Part shown: positions 33,213 through 45,018 of the stretch, one piece after another
Position numbering within the stretch: the first letter of the stretch is position 1
Layout of the letters: every line of letters begins with the position of its first letter
Source: Anolis sagrei
Lineage: Eukaryota > Chordata > Lepidosauria > Squamata > Anolidae
Reading direction: 5' to 3'
DNA: 64,000 nucleotides
Assembly (NCBI RefSeq): GCF_037176765.1
Contig: NC_090034.1
Location: forward strand, 91,101,000 to 91,164,999
Program-made: the position numbers and the translations under genes
Notes under the pieces: generated by a model
The model's input: only the letters and a program-made list of their open reading frames with translations
Databases searched by the model: none
What the model was told of the DNA's origin: nothing

Positions 33213-34372
33213 AAAGTAAGACAAGAGTTCTTTCTCCAACCTTGGATATTCCACAGCAGGGATTCTCAACCTTCCTAATGCCACAACCCCTTAATACAGT
33301 CCCTCGTGTTGTGGTGACCCCCAACCATAACATTATTTTCATTGCTACTTCATAACTGTAATTTTTGTTCCTGTTATGAATTATAATGTAAATATCTGAT
33401 ATGCGGGATGCATTTTCATTCCCTGGACCAAATTTGGCACAAATACCCCATATGCCCAAATTTGAATACTGGTGGGATTTAGGGGGGTTGATCTTGTCAT
33501 TTGGGAGTTTTAGTTGCTGGGATTTATAGTTCACTTACAATCTAAGAGCATTCTGAACTCCACCAACAATGGAATTGAACCAAACTTGGCACACAGGACT
33601 TCAATGAGCAACAGAAAATACTGGAAGGGTTTGGTGGGCATTGACCTTGAGTTTTGGAGTTGTAGTTCACCTACCTCCAGAGAGCACTGTGGACTCAAAC
33701 AATGATGAATCTGGACCAGTCTTGGCACACACACTTAGTATAATGTGAACAGTGATGGAGTTTGGGGAAAATAGTCCTTGACTTTTGGGAGTTGTAGTTG
33801 CAGGGATTTATAGTTCACCTAGAATGACATAGAATTCTGAACCCCAACAACAATAGAATTGGGCCAAACTTTCCATATAGAAATCCTATGCCTTGAAGGG
33901 ACTCGCTGGTGCGAGCCTCCCTCCAGCCTTGCATGCTCACCCTCGATTGCACATGAGCACCATACTGCCATGCGCTGAGCACGCCTGCTCTCCCCTCCCT
34001 GCTTGGAGTTTCAGAAACAGCCCTCCCCTTGGCTGAGAGGCTGGCCAATCACAGCAGAGGAGGGCTTTTGGTGGAAGGTTTTGCCGTGTGTTTTCAAAAA
34101 GGAAGAGAAGGACAGGCGGAGAGATCTTCAGCCTTCTCTGTGTTTTCTGATGGTCTTTGGCGACACCTCTGAAACCCCTCGTGACCTGCTCAGGGGTCCT
34201 GACCCCCAGGTTGAGAAATGCTGTTCCACAGATATATAAACCCCATTTTCTAGTTTCCAACAGACCTCACAACCTCAGAGAATGCTTGCCATAGATGTGG
34301 GCATAACATCAGGAGAGAGTGCTACTGGAATTTGGCCATACAGCCCAGAAATCTCATAACAACCCAAAGTAA
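33213..34372 (+). mobile_element. Penelope-like element 3' part split by an hAT transposon
   Basis: 33213-33256 ('gacaagagttctttctccaa') continues at 34224 ('ttccacagatatataaaccc') to the 'cataacaacccaaag' end at about 34372. Confidence 0.75.
33257..34223 (-). mobile_element. hAT-type non-autonomous transposon, family B
   Basis: Ends CAGGGATTCTCAACC and GGTTGAGAAATGCTG with a perfect 8-bp duplication TTCCACAG (33249-33256 and 34224-34231). The interior is the inverted form of the 31500 copy, plus a non-family block at about 33890-34130. Confidence 0.92.
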
Positions 34373-34419
34373 ACTGAACTCAAAATGGTGAAAAAGATAA
34401 AAGACACCAAATAAAGATA

Positions 34420-34744
34420 CAGTAGAGTCTTGCCTATCCAACTTTTGCTCATCCAACATTCTTTATCATCCAACACAGTCTGCCCCCCATCCGGATCCAC
34501 AGCTGTTTCAATACATTGTGATGTTTTGGTGATAAATTTGTAAATACATTAATTACTACATAACATTACTGTGTATTGAACTGCTTTTTCTGTCGATTTG
34601 TTGTAAAACATAATGTTTTGGTGCTAATTTGTAAAATCATAACATAATTTAATGTTTAATAGGCTTTTTCTTAATTCCTCCTTATTATCCAACATTTTCC
34701 GTTATTCAAAGTTCTGCCAGTCCATTTATGTTGAGACGCTGTTG
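34420..34744. mobile_element. Tigger/pogo-like MITE (Tc1/mariner)
   Basis: Starts CAGTAGAGTCTTGCCTATCC and ends with the decayed reciprocal sequence. Flanked by TA at 34418-34419 and 34745-34746. AT-rich interior with matching 'acataatgttttggtgctaa' arms. Confidence 0.75.
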
Positions 34745-34781
34745 TATTCATCTGTCATGAATGATATGCATATATAATACA

Positions 34782-34992
34782 ACCTGCACTGGAGAATTAG
34801 TGCAGTTTGACATCACTTTAACTGCTGTGGCTCAATACTAGGGACTCATGGGAGTTTTAGTTTGGTGAGCCACCAGCTCTCTGTGGCAGAGAAAGCTAAA
34901 CACTTTGTAAAACTACAAGGTTGTATAACATTCAGCCGTGGCAGTTAAAGTGGTGCCAAACTGCATTAATTCTTCAGTGTAGATACACCCCT
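34782..34992. mobile_element. Palindromic MITE family A
   Basis: 'attagtgcagtttgacatca' and 'gccaaactgcattaattctt' form the outer inverted arms. Confidence 0.75.
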
Positions 34993-35107
34993 CCCTCCCA
35001 ATGTGACTTTTCAGTTGCTTGGTCTGAACAAAGTGGTGTCAGGCATTCCAAAGGACCAAGCTAGAGTTATGTCTAATGGTGGGGAGGTTTGCATTTGAAA
35101 AAAAAGG

Positions 35108-35527
35108 ATGCATCTATACCAGGCATGCGCAAACTTTGGTCCTCCCGTTGTTTTGGACTTCAACTCCCACAATTCCTAACAGCCTCAGGCCTTTTCCTTT
35201 TCCCCCTCAGCCAGTGGCTGAGGGGGAAAAGGAAGGGGCCTGAGGCTGTTAGGAATTGTGGGAGTTGAAGTCCAAAACACCTGGAGGACCAAAGTTTGCT
35301 CGTGTCTGATCTATACTGTAGAGTTAATGCAGTTTACCATGACTGTAACGGTTCTGGCATAATGTTATGTAGAATCAAGGGAGTTGTAGTTTGATGAGGT
35401 ACCAGTACTCTGGCAGAAAAGGAGAAAGACCTTGTAAAACTATAACCCTTGTGATTCCATAGCATTGTACTATGCCAATTAAAGTGGCGTGAAAATACAT
35501 TAATTTTACAGTGTAGAGGCATCCTAA
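35108..35527. mobile_element. Palindromic MITE family A, split by MITE family C
   Basis: The outer end 'gatgcatctatac' (35109-35119) continues after the inner element as 'tgtagagttaatgcagttta' (35317), ending 'tacagtgtagaggcatcc'. Confidence 0.75.
35120..35308. mobile_element. hAT palindromic MITE, family C
   Basis: Nearly perfect fold-back with about 90-bp arms; ends CAGGCATGCGCAAAC and GTTTGCTCGTGTCTG. Exact 8-bp duplication ATCTATAC (35112-35119 and 35309-35316). Confidence 0.92.
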
Positions 35528-35569
35528 AATTAAAACTAAACTGGAGGTAAACTAAACCAAGGCTAAAAC

Positions 35570-36011
35570 AGGGTTGCTGTGAGTTTTCCAGGCTGTATGG
35601 CCATGTTCGAGAAGTATTATCTCCTGACATTTCACCTGCATCGATGGCAGGCATGCTCAGAGGCTAGTGAGGTTTATAAATCTGTCCAGGGCGGGAGAAA
35701 GAACTCTTGTCTGCTTGAGGCAAGTATGATTGTTGCAATTGGTCACCTTGAATGGCCTTGCAGCTTCAAAGTCTGGCTGCTTCCTTCCTGAGGAACTCCT
35801 TTTTCTGGAAGGTGTTGTCTGGCCTTGATTATTTCTTGTCTGAAATTCCCCTATTTTCATAGTGTTCCTCTTTATTTACTGTCCTGATTTTAGAGTTTTT
35901 TAAAGTACTCATAGCCAGATTTTGTTCGTTTTCATTGTTTCCTCCTTTTTGTTGAAATTGTCGACATGCTTGTGAATTTCAGTGGCTTCTCTGTGTAGTC
36001 TGACATGTGGA
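35570..36011 (-). mobile_element. Penelope-like element 3' part with decayed coding end
   Basis: From 'gggttgctgtgagttttcca' to 'gtgtagtctgacatg', which lies in the NYYHVRLH-coding segment of the family. Confidence 0.75.
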
Positions 36012-36125
36012 ACTATGATCTCTCTGGCTGATCATTCAGCTGCAACTCTCGTGATTCCGCAGCATGTATCCATGGCAGTTAAAGTGGAATAATAGTTCTA
36101 TAATTCTTTAGTGTAAATGGATACT
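36012..36125. mobile_element. Palindromic MITE family A, right half
   Basis: 'tgattccgcagcatgtatcc' and 'ggcagttaaagtggaataat' match the right half of the family. Confidence 0.5.
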
Positions 36126-36450
36126 TTGAGTCAGTTTGCTCGCTCTCTTTCTCCCTCCTATCTATCCCTCAGCTTAACCTACCTCAAAGTGTTGTTATGA
36201 TTATAAGAATGAGTAAGAAGGCAGTTCATTATTTGGAGAGAAGGTAAAAGAGAAAAGGAAGAAAAGTTCCAAGAAAATTGAGCTTCATAGTGGTTGTGAA
36301 ATCTGGAGCGCAGTATTGACATATAATTGTTAAATCATAAGTGAGATTGTAAGGTTGTGTAAACTATGTCCCTCCCATAGCTGCCAATAGGCCTGGTGCC
36401 AATAGGCCTGGTGCCCCAGTTAGAGCAAAGCTTGGGGATTCTGCTTTCTT
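36126..36450. other. Unique DNA
   Basis: A 15-base direct duplication ('ccaataggcctggtg') lies at about 36385-36415. Nothing else is recognised. Confidence 0.45.
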
Positions 36451-36711
36451 TTTGGGTCAGGAGCAACTAAAAAGACTGCAAGTTGCTTCTGGTGTGAGAG
36501 AATTGGCCATCTGCAAGGATGATTCTCAGGGAACGCCCGGATGTTTTGATGTTTTACCATCTTTGTGGGAGGCTTCTCTCATGTTCCTACATGGGGAGCT
36601 GGATCTGATAGAGGGAGCACATCTGCGCTTTCCCCAGATTCGAACCTCTGACCTGTCAGTCATCATTCCTGTCGACACAAGGGTTTAACCCACTGCGCCA
36701 CAGAGGGCTCC
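36451..36711 (-). mobile_element. tRNA-derived SINE, family 2
   Basis: Full length including the tRNA-like head ('acccactgcgccacagaggg'). Confidence 0.82.
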
Positions 36712-37239
36712 TATAAAAAAGCTGTATCTTATAGAATCTGTAAGTTGCCATCCAAAAATATTATTTTCCCAATTTTTGGAATGGGTTCTATATGCATGCT
36801 GACTTTTCTTTTAGTGGAGGACTTCTACGTGTGTGCTACAAAGCAGTGCTACTATAAATGGCGGTCCCTAGACCAATGTAGTTCTTAGTAAGTTTCCCAG
36901 AAAGATATAAACAACTGTAACTAGTGGGCACAAATGTGGTACCGAATCCTAGGGGGGAATTTTGTCCATCAGATGAATTATGTGGCTTGGAACCAATTGC
37001 TCAACCATAGGCATGGTCCAGAGCTCAGAACAAATTGTGTGCCACACACTTTTCATGTAACTGCTGTCCTTCTAGTAGCTATCTCCAGAAGTGTAAACAT
37101 TACCTTTGTGAATAGCGATCTGAATTATACTGGTATTCCCAACCCAAGTACACACATTGAATCAATAACAGCTGCATAAGTGCTATTTACTCTTCAAACC
37201 TAACAAAATAATCCTGCAATCTCCTCTCTGTGACACTCA
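36712..37239. other. Unique DNA
   Basis: An 81-codon frame from 36934 has no recognisable motif. Confidence 0.45.
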
Positions 37240-37376
37240 GTACCGAATGCAATCATGTCCCCTTCAGTCTTTTCTTCACTGAGGTGATGCCCAGTTCTTT
37301 CAACCTTTCCTCCTGTATTGCATTCTCTGTATCTCTGATCATCCTTGTTGTCCTTCTCCACTGTGTCTATTTATCA
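37240..37376 (-). mobile_element. CR1 LINE fragment
   Basis: 'cccagttctttcaacctttc' and 'atcatccttgttgtccttct' match CR1 sequence upstream of the 3' end. Confidence 0.6.
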
Positions 37377-37560
37377 TTATGATATTAATGATGTCCCATT
37401 GGTTGCTGTCTGTGCTGCTTTTTTATAGGAGCTACCAAGAGAAGGCTGAGAGCTTATGGTTGGAATCTTGCTGGTTAGTCCTGATCAGAGAAGCAATTGT
37501 TGAATGGTAAGTAATACATCAATAAATCCCATTACTTTCAGAGGTTTGTTCTCATTGGGA

Positions 37561-37816
37561 CTCTTTTTTGTGTCTCAGAAGTGACTTGAGAAACTGTGTT
37601 ACTTCTGGTGTGAGAGAATTGGCTGTGTGCAGGGATGTTGCCCAGGAGACACCTGGATGTTTTACCATACTGTGGGAGGCTTCTCTCATGTGCCTGCATG
37701 GGAAGCTGGAGCTGTCAGACAGGAGCTCACCTCATCTCGCGGATTTGAACCTCCAACTTTCAGGTCAGCAGTTCAGCTGGCACCAGGGTTTAACCCATTG
37801 TGTCACTGTGGCTCCA
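37561..37816 (-). mobile_element. tRNA-derived SINE, family 2
   Basis: Nearly full length with the exact 12-bp duplication TTCTCATTGGGA (37549-37560 and 37817-37828), so a relatively young insertion. Confidence 0.88.
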
Positions 37817-37828
37817 TTCTCATTGGGA

Positions 37829-38408
37829 TAAACAAAAGTGTAAACCAAGGGTCGGAATCATTGTACTGAAAAAACGCACATTCGTTGAATTGGCTGTGCT
37901 GATGAGAATGGTTGGGTTTTAAGTTCAAATGATTATCCCTGGATTGGCACAAGTCCATAAACCATGAGCCATGAATTCATATTACATTTTCAGGGAGAAA
38001 AAAAGAAGTTGCAGTAGGTACAAATATAGTGCCAATCCTTGGTGTATTAAAAAAATAAAGTACAAGTCTCTGTGCCATGTAGAATTTGAGAAGCATTGAT
38101 GATAGATATATGTTCTACACCAGTCTCCCCAACCAGTCTCCAAACTGAGCTACATCTTAGTTGCTACTGTGTGCTTGCACAAGTGTGGTGGAGAAAAAAA
38201 ATATAGAAATGGAACAACACTATTGCAAAATAGACTTCCAAACACTTTCCAAAAGGTCTGGATCATCTCCCAGCTGTTGAGGTTAAAGACCTTCTTGTTA
38301 AAGAACTTTACAGACTTGCTGTGCTTCCTTAGTGGAGTTTGTACATGATGTTTCAGAAGACAATTAAAATTCTTTCACTCCATCTGATCAGTTTAAGGAA
38401 AAAAGGTA
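37829..38408. other. Unique DNA
   Basis: Nothing recognised. Confidence 0.45.
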
Positions 38409-38610
38409 GAATCCCTGGTGCTGCAATGGGTTAAACCCTTGTGCTGGCAGGACTGCTGACTGAAAGGTCGGCGGTTCAAATCCAGGGAATGGGGTGAGCT
38501 CCCATCTGTCAGCTCTAGCTTCTCATGCAGGGACATGAGAGAAGCCTCCCACAGGATAGTAAATTTCCGGGCATCCCCTGGGCAACTTGCAGTATATTCT
38601 CAATTCACTT
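38409..38610 (+). mobile_element. tRNA-derived SINE, family 2
   Basis: Head 'ctggtgctgcaatgggttaa' and body are present; the tail is shortened. Confidence 0.8.
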
Positions 38611-39249
38611 CTGAGATTATAAAAAAGCCATTGTGTCTGTCTGGAATGATGGGAGCTGTAATTCAATACATTCAATAGATCCCAGGCCAGGGAAAAGTGT
38701 CCTAGATAAGGAAAAAGCACTTTGAGCACCGATAGTTGCTTTCTGTGGCCCATCATGACAGCTAGTTCCCAATCTTTGTATTTCTCGAATCACATTTAAC
38801 TTTGGTGGGTCATCATCATCACCCTGCCTCACATTAAATTATTCTTTAATTGCCATCACATTTTGGTCACTCCATAAAACAGACAACAAGGAGAATCATT
38901 ACTGCTAATGGCTCAGGGGGGAAATCGAATTTCTTGACTTACGTATTTTTAATTGTCCACTAAAGTGGTGTGTCATAATTGACGGGAATTGTAAAGAAAA
39001 ATAAGCGAAAGCTTGGAGGTAGACTCATGAATAATCTTCTTGGACTGACTGATTGTAAATAGAGAAAGAATACGGACAATGATACCCTTCCTCCTTCTCT
39101 CTCTCTCCAAAGCATATTTATTAAAATGGAATGAAGTCACCCTTTATTTTAAAGCTCTTCAAACTTTATGGAATGTTTGCTTCAAAGCTCTTGGAAATGT
39201 GTAAGGTTTAACCAAAATATGACGGTTGGATCAGAAAACTGCTGCCCCC
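38611..39249. other. Unique DNA
   Basis: Nothing recognised. Confidence 0.45.
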
Positions 39250-39400
39250 TTATTCTGTCAAAAGCTTTCATGGCTGGAATCACTGGGTTGTTGTAGATTT
39301 TTTGGGCTATATGGCCATGTTCTAGAAGCATTCTCTCCTGACGTTTTGCCTGCATCTATGGCAGGCATCCTCACAACCTCTGACAACCGACAACAACCTA
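39250..39400 (-). mobile_element. Penelope-like element 3' end
   Basis: 'aaagctttcatggctggaat' to 'gcaggcatcctcacaacctc', with a short inverted echo at the end ('caaccgacaacaaccta'). Confidence 0.65.
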
Positions 39401-40365
39401 ATCCAATATAATTTGCCCCATGTTACCGTGTCTTCCAAATATTCCTATTTAGAATTGAAGGCCCTGATTAATTCTCTGTCACCCCCATTTTAAACCACTT
39501 TCTAAGACCTCCCAGTTTTTTTCTCCTCTTTCTATTTTCCCCTTCATCTTCAACTTGCTTCAGTTGCAGAAAACTGAGTTCAGACTGCAAAATTACCACA
39601 GTTTGCATTTAATTAATTTTGCAAATGGGAACAGAAAAGGAGAATCTTGCACTTCCCAGGAGACTCAGGCAAATCAAAGTTGCAGGATCCCGTAGCTTAT
39701 CCATTCCTCATCACTTTGATGACTCTTTGAATTTTCTTGTCAGCACCTATCCCAGTTTTCATCTGCATACCTCTAAGCATCCCAATTTGGCAAAGACTGT
39801 CTTGTTATTCCAGTTTTTCAGACATTTCCAAAATTCTCTGTTACTCTCTTCCTCTCACTTCATTTCTTTATCCTCATCCTACTTCAATTGATGCAAATTG
39901 ATTTCAAAAGCAAATTGCATTCAAGTAACTCACTGGAGCGGGGGGGGGGGGGTGGTGGTGGTGGTGACGGTGAAATATTGTATTTTCCAGTAGGCTCAGG
40001 CAAAAGCAAATTTTCCATATTTTTACAAAATATTTCCATATTGTAGTCCGCAGCTTCTCTATGCTTAAGTGGAGATGTGGATTCAATTATCTCAAGTTCT
40101 AAAGAAACATTCAATGCCCTAGCCATATTTTCAGAGTAAAGCTATGTCTGTAACACAGCCAGAGTCCATCTGAGAAATGGCAACAGAATTTCAAATTGCA
40201 CATCACTCATAATGTGGGAAAAAGTTTAAAAAGATGCAGGCAGGTGGCTATCTAGTTAGTTGCCCAACTTATTGTACTGCTGTATGTACAGTGGAATTTG
40301 GAATGACTATGATGCTCTGTTATAAACCCTGCAGATGTGTTGAACTACAGCACCTATTTTCCCTT
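39401..40365. other. Unique DNA with G-rich tract
   Basis: A G run with GGT repeats lies at 39939-39965. No gene is recognised. Confidence 0.45.
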
Positions 40366-40605
40366 TTTTCCATGTCAGGAGTGACTTGAAAAATTGCAGC
40401 TTGCTTCTGGTGTGAGAGAATCGGCCGTCTTCAAGGACGTTGCCCAGGGGACGCTCAGATGTGTTACCATCCTGTGGGAAGCTTCTCTCATGTCCCCACA
40501 TGGGAAGCTAGGGCTGAAAGATGGGAGCTTACCTCATCTCGTGGATTCGAACTGCTAACCTTCAGGTCAGCAGTTCAGCTGGCACAAGGGTTTAACCAGA
40601 GCTCC
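40366..40605 (-). mobile_element. tRNA-derived SINE, family 2
   Basis: 'gtcaggagtgacttgaaaaa' to the head at 'cacaagggtttaaccagagc'; a small deletion removes part of the head. Confidence 0.8.
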
Positions 40606-41001
40606 ATGACACAATGGCTGGAATGATAAAGGTTGTTTCTCATCATGGGATGTAAAAGCTTAATCCAGTGCCTAAATAATGAGTTTTTTATTGATATATG
40701 CAATTAGGTTTAGCCCAAGGTGTTTTGTTGTCTAAGGCATAAGAGGAGGCTACCATCTCTTTCCCTACTGTGGACTGGGGAAAAGAGAAATAAAGAAAAA
40801 TATTCACACACTGATGTTACTTGGCCCCACATGTTCTAGTTTACATATGTGAAATGTTGGAAGGTATTATCTTCTCCTTCTTCTGTCCCATGTCAGCTAT
40901 ATACATTGCTTGTCTCACTAGCTAATTGTAAAGCCTGTCCTGAAGAGTATGTGCATTGTGCAAGGATATGTTAGCCCTCGGTATGCATTTTGGAATTTAA
41001 C
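40606..41001. other. Unique DNA
   Basis: Nothing recognised. Confidence 0.4.
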
Positions 41002-41009
41002 ACTTAGAA

Positions 41010-41688
41010 CAGTGGTTCTCAACCTTCCTAATGCCACGACCTCTTAATACAGTTCCTCATGTTGTGTTGACCCCCAACCATAACATTATTTTTGTTGCTA
41101 GTTCATAACTGTACTTTTGCTACTGTTATGAATCATCATGTAAATATCTCATATGCAGGATGGATTTTCATTCACTAGACCAAATTTGGCACAAATTCCC
41201 GATACACCCAAATTTGAATACTGGAGGGATTTTTTTTGGGGGGGGGGGTATTAAATTTGTCATTTGGGATTTGCAGTTGCTGGCATTTATAGTTCCCCTA
41301 CAATCAAAGAGCATACTGAACTCCATCAATGACAGTATTGAACCAAACTTGGCACACAGGACTCCTATGACCAACAGAAAATACTGGAAGGGTTTGGTGG
41401 GCATTGACCTTGAGATTTGGAATTGTAGTTCACCTACATCCAAGAGTTCACCTACATCCAGTATGCTCAAATGTGAATACTGGTGGAGTTTGGGGAAAAT
41501 AGACCTTGACATTTGGGAGTTGTAGATGCTGGGATGTATAGTTCACCTACAATCAACCAGTAGAATTGGGCCAAACTTCCCACACAGAACCCCAAAGACT
41601 AACAGAAAATACTGTGTTCTCTAAGGGTCCTTGGCGACCCCTCTCACATCCCATCACAACCCTCCGACCCCCAGGTTGAGAAACACTG
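41010..41688 (-). mobile_element. hAT-type non-autonomous transposon, family B
   Basis: Ends CAGTGGTTCTCAACC and GGTTGAGAAACACTG form a nearly perfect inverted pair. Flanks ACTTAGAA (41002-41009) and ATTTAGAA (41689-41696) differ at one base. Confidence 0.9.
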
Positions 41689-41779
41689 ATTTAGAAGATC
41701 TGGACAGTTTGGTCAACAGTGAAATTACTGGTAACTGTAATCTAAAACATATGGTGTGTCAAGCATCCCACAACTAGGT

Positions 41780-41905
41780 TTACAAGGTCTTCAGCCTTCT
41801 CTGCTAAATAGTGCCTCACCAAACTACAACTTCCATAATTCCATAGCATTTGGTCATGACAGTTAACATAGTGTCAAATTGCATTAATTCTGCACCTTAA
41901 AAAAG
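41780..41905. mobile_element. Palindromic MITE family A, partial
   Basis: 'cttcagccttctctgctaaa' and 'aattgcattaattctgcacc' match the family. Confidence 0.6.
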
Positions 41906-42465
41906 CATGAAATCACAACTATAATCTCAGCCTCTTGTGTCAAAATCATTTTCTTTTGGTCTCATGAGTGCTGGCTCCATTTAAGTGGGAACTGGTGTCA
42001 ACAGCAATGGAAAAAATTACATTCACTGCCGTTGCCTCTTTAGGTGTTGATCAAACTAGAGGGGCATGTTCTTGGTTGAAGAGTCTCACTCTTTCTGTCT
42101 GGATGATGTCAGGCGGAGCTCAGCCTGGCTCCATAGAGGCGAATACAGATCAGAATATGAGTTCCCAGAGGACCTTAAATCTACCATCTCTTATTCCCTC
42201 ACTGCAAAAATGTCTAGTTTTGTCATAGTCTGATAATGTTAATGTTTTGTTTTGTTTTTTTAATAAAAAACACAGTAAGAGTTGAGCTGTGGATATCAGA
42301 ACCATGGCTGGGACTTCCATCAGGCAGAGTGAGAAAGCTGTTTTAAGTAAGATGCTCAAAAGTGGCAACTAGATGCCTTTGGGGACCATGGAAGATTTGG
42401 TTCCAGCATTAGTGTTGAAGAAATATGCACTTGCCAATCCATCTGGTCTTTTGTACATGAGAATT
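41906..42465. other. Unique DNA
   Basis: An 86-codon frame from 41968 has no recognisable motif. Confidence 0.45.
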
Positions 42466-42560
42466 ATTTATTTATTTATTTATGACATTTATATGCCACC
42501 CTTCTCACCCCAAAGGGTGAGAGCGTGAGGGGATAGGGTCTATCATTTATTTTTATAGCA
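42466..42560 (-). mobile_element. L2-like LINE 3' tail
   Basis: A (TTTA)n tract followed by 'cacccttctcaccccaaagg'. Confidence 0.6.
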
Positions 42561-42834
42561 ATCCATGAAATGTTTTAGGCTTACGGTTCCTTTTGCACCA
42601 TGCAGTTAAATACCATTTATTCTACTTCAATCGCCATGGCTGCATCCTCTGGGTGTGTAGTTTGGTGATGTATTAGATCTTATGACAGATTATGCTAAAT
42701 ACTTTAGTACAACAACAACAACAACAACAACAACAAGTTTTATTTATATCCCGTCCCCTCTCCGGGAAGAGACTCAGGGCAGCTTACAGCAAGTAACAGT
42801 TAAAACAATTTAACAAATACTACATAGGTCACAT

Positions 42835-43122
42835 TAGGTAAAGATTTCCCCTGAAAATTGTTGTGTCCGACAATGGGTTTGGTGCTAATCTCCATTTCTA
42901 AGCCAAAGAGCTGGCGTTGTTCGTAGACACATCTAAGGCCATGTGGTCGGCATGACTGCATGGGGCGCCACTACCTTCCTGCCAGTTCCCGAACTGCTAT
43001 GCTGGCAGAAGCTAGGGCTAACAGCGGGAGCTCCCCCTGCCCCCAGGATTCAAACCACCAACCTTTAGGTCAACAAGTTCAGCAGCTCAGTGGTTTAACC
43101 TGCTGTGCCACCAGGGGGCCCA
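42835..43122 (-). mobile_element. Sauria SINE
   Basis: 'aagatttcccctgaaaattg' tail to the 'cctgctgtgccaccaggggg' head; nearly full length. Confidence 0.87.
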
Positions 43123-43196
43123 GGTCAAATTAACACAATTTAAAATAAAACCATTGCAATTACTGAAAACATATAAGAACATAACATGATGTATAA

Positions 43197-43332
43197 AAGG
43201 CATCCTCAAACTGTGGCCCTCCAGCTGTTTGGGCCTTCAACTCCCAGAATTTTTGACAATTGAACAAGCTTGTTAGGGCTTCTGGGAGATGGAGGCCCAA
43301 ACAGCTGGAGGGCCGCAGTTTGAGAATGCCTG
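43197..43332. mobile_element. hAT palindromic MITE, family C-like
   Basis: Arms around 'ggccctccagctgtttgggc' and 'gcccaaacagctggagggcc'. Flanks ATGTATAA and ACATATAA differ by two transitions. Confidence 0.75.
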
Positions 43333-43862
43333 ACATATAAGAACATAACCTAACATCAACATTGACTGAACAAATAAACAATAACAAATAACATCAACAT
43401 AAAAAATAGCTGCTCTTGCTGGGATAAAAGCATTAAAAATGTTAAAACCATCAATCATATTAAAATACCTCCATCTAAGACTGATTGTCTCCAAAAGCCT
43501 ACTTCCAGAGCCAAGATTGAAGTTGCTTTCTAAAAATCAACAAGGAAGGAGCCAATCTAATTTCTTTGGTAAGGACATTGCAGAGCCATTGAAGTCCCTC
43601 TCTTTTGCTCCCTCTAGCCAAGCTTGTGACAGGGGTGGGACCGAGAGGGGAGCCTCCCCTGCAGATCTCAGGGCTCAGTCTGGTTCATAAAGGGGGATGT
43701 GGTCGAGCAAATAAGCTGGATCCCAACCATGTAGGATTGATTAGGTTATGCCTTGCACTTTGAATAGGGCCCAGAAACAAACAGGCAGCCAGTGGAGCTG
43801 TTTTAGCAGTGGAGTGGTATTGCCCCCTGTGATCAGCTCCTATTAGTAGCTTGGCTGCAGAT

Positions 43863-44323
43863 CTTTGACAAAAAGTAAAATCTGGTTTTTATTCCTGGTG
43901 TGAGAGAAATTATATGATCTTCCACATAAATCTCTCTGGATTCAAAAGTCCTAAAGTGTTGCACAATAATTATTCTCTGGATAAAAGCACATGTTCTGTT
44001 ATGCAGATTTCCTGTCCCAAAGCAGTGCTTTTGTGCAGAAAACCTACTTTCTATATAGATAATGGCAGGGAAGATATTCCTAAAAAAATAAACAACACAT
44101 TTTTCTCTGCAGAATAATTTCTATACAACACTCTGGATAGCAGGAGAAAATGGTACAAAATTCTCATTGATCTATTATGCTTTCAGAGAGGGTTCCTGAC
44201 TGTCTGGAATCTTGTTTTTTTAACCCAAGAATAAATAATTCTGAATATGCTTTCCAGCCCTGTCTACTGTTGTTAGAGGAGAGTTGGAGGAACTCATCTT
44301 TCCCCAAGCAGGGAATCATGAGT
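43863..44323. other. Unique DNA
   Basis: Nothing recognised. Confidence 0.45.
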
Positions 44324-44331
44324 GGTTAGAC

Positions 44332-44461
44332 CAGGCATGGGCAAACTTCAGCACTCCAATTGTTTTGGAGTTCAACTCCCACAATTCCTAACTACTGGCT
44401 GTTAGGAATTGTGGGAATTGAAGTCCAAAACATCCGGAAGGCTGAAGTTTGCCCATGCCTG
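44332..44461. mobile_element. hAT palindromic MITE, family C
   Basis: Ends CAGGCATGGGCAAAC and GTTTGCCCATGCCTG are perfect inverted repeats. Exact 8-bp duplication GGTTAGAC (44324-44331 and 44462-44469). Confidence 0.93.
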
Positions 44462-44529
44462 GGTTAGACAGTGGTTCCTGCTGAGAAGGATGGGAGTTGT
44501 AGTCCAATCTCTTTGCACCCCACCATATT

Positions 44530-44640
44530 TAGTAGACTCATAATTGGAAGAAACCACAAGGGTCATCCAGTCCAACCCCACTGTTCATTGGCAGGAATTC
44601 TCTTGATGATTTATGCTCATAACTACTTTTTTGGATATTG
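44530..44640 (-). mobile_element. CR1 LINE 3' fragment
   Basis: 'gggtcatccagtccaacccc' is the hallmark stretch. Confidence 0.6.
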
Positions 44641-44745
44641 CATTTGAGGGATATTGCGGTGTACTGAAGGCAGTCACATATTGGGCTGCTAGAACAAATC
44701 TAGAACTAAGATCCTGGTGTGAGACCCATTTAACAAAGCTCCAAT

Positions 44746-45018
44746 CAGGCCCGTAGCCAGGATTTCGATTCGGGGGGCGGGGGGCTGAGTTTTTTCAGGG
44801 GGGGGGGGCTGAGTCTGAGTGAAAGAGGGTCTACCCTAGCAAATCTTTTGTATCATTACCCCAATACCCCCATGCATATGGGATATATTGAGTATGGTGA
44901 TCAAATCATGATATGAATAAACATAACAGTTTAAATAATGCACCATTAAGGCCTTTTTGCGAACCACCATGAGAATTTCGGGGGGGGGGGGGGGCAAGCT
45001 CCTCAAGCTACATGCCTG
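44746..45018 (+). mobile_element. hAT-like MITE, family D
   Basis: Starts CAGGCCCGTAGCCAGGATTT and ends near CTACATGCCTG. Shares 'tatgggatatattgagtatg' and long G runs with the copy at 60157. No clear target duplication. Confidence 0.65.

Larger units (their letters stand above)
42709..43862 (-). mobile_element. L2-like LINE 3' end carrying two insertions
   Basis: An (AAC)n tail (42709-42737), then the 3' UTR ('agagactcagggcagcttac'), and after two inserted elements the decayed RT region ('aacaggcagccagtggagct' at 43779). The Sauria SINE at 42835 and the MITE at 43197 lie inside it. Confidence 0.75.
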
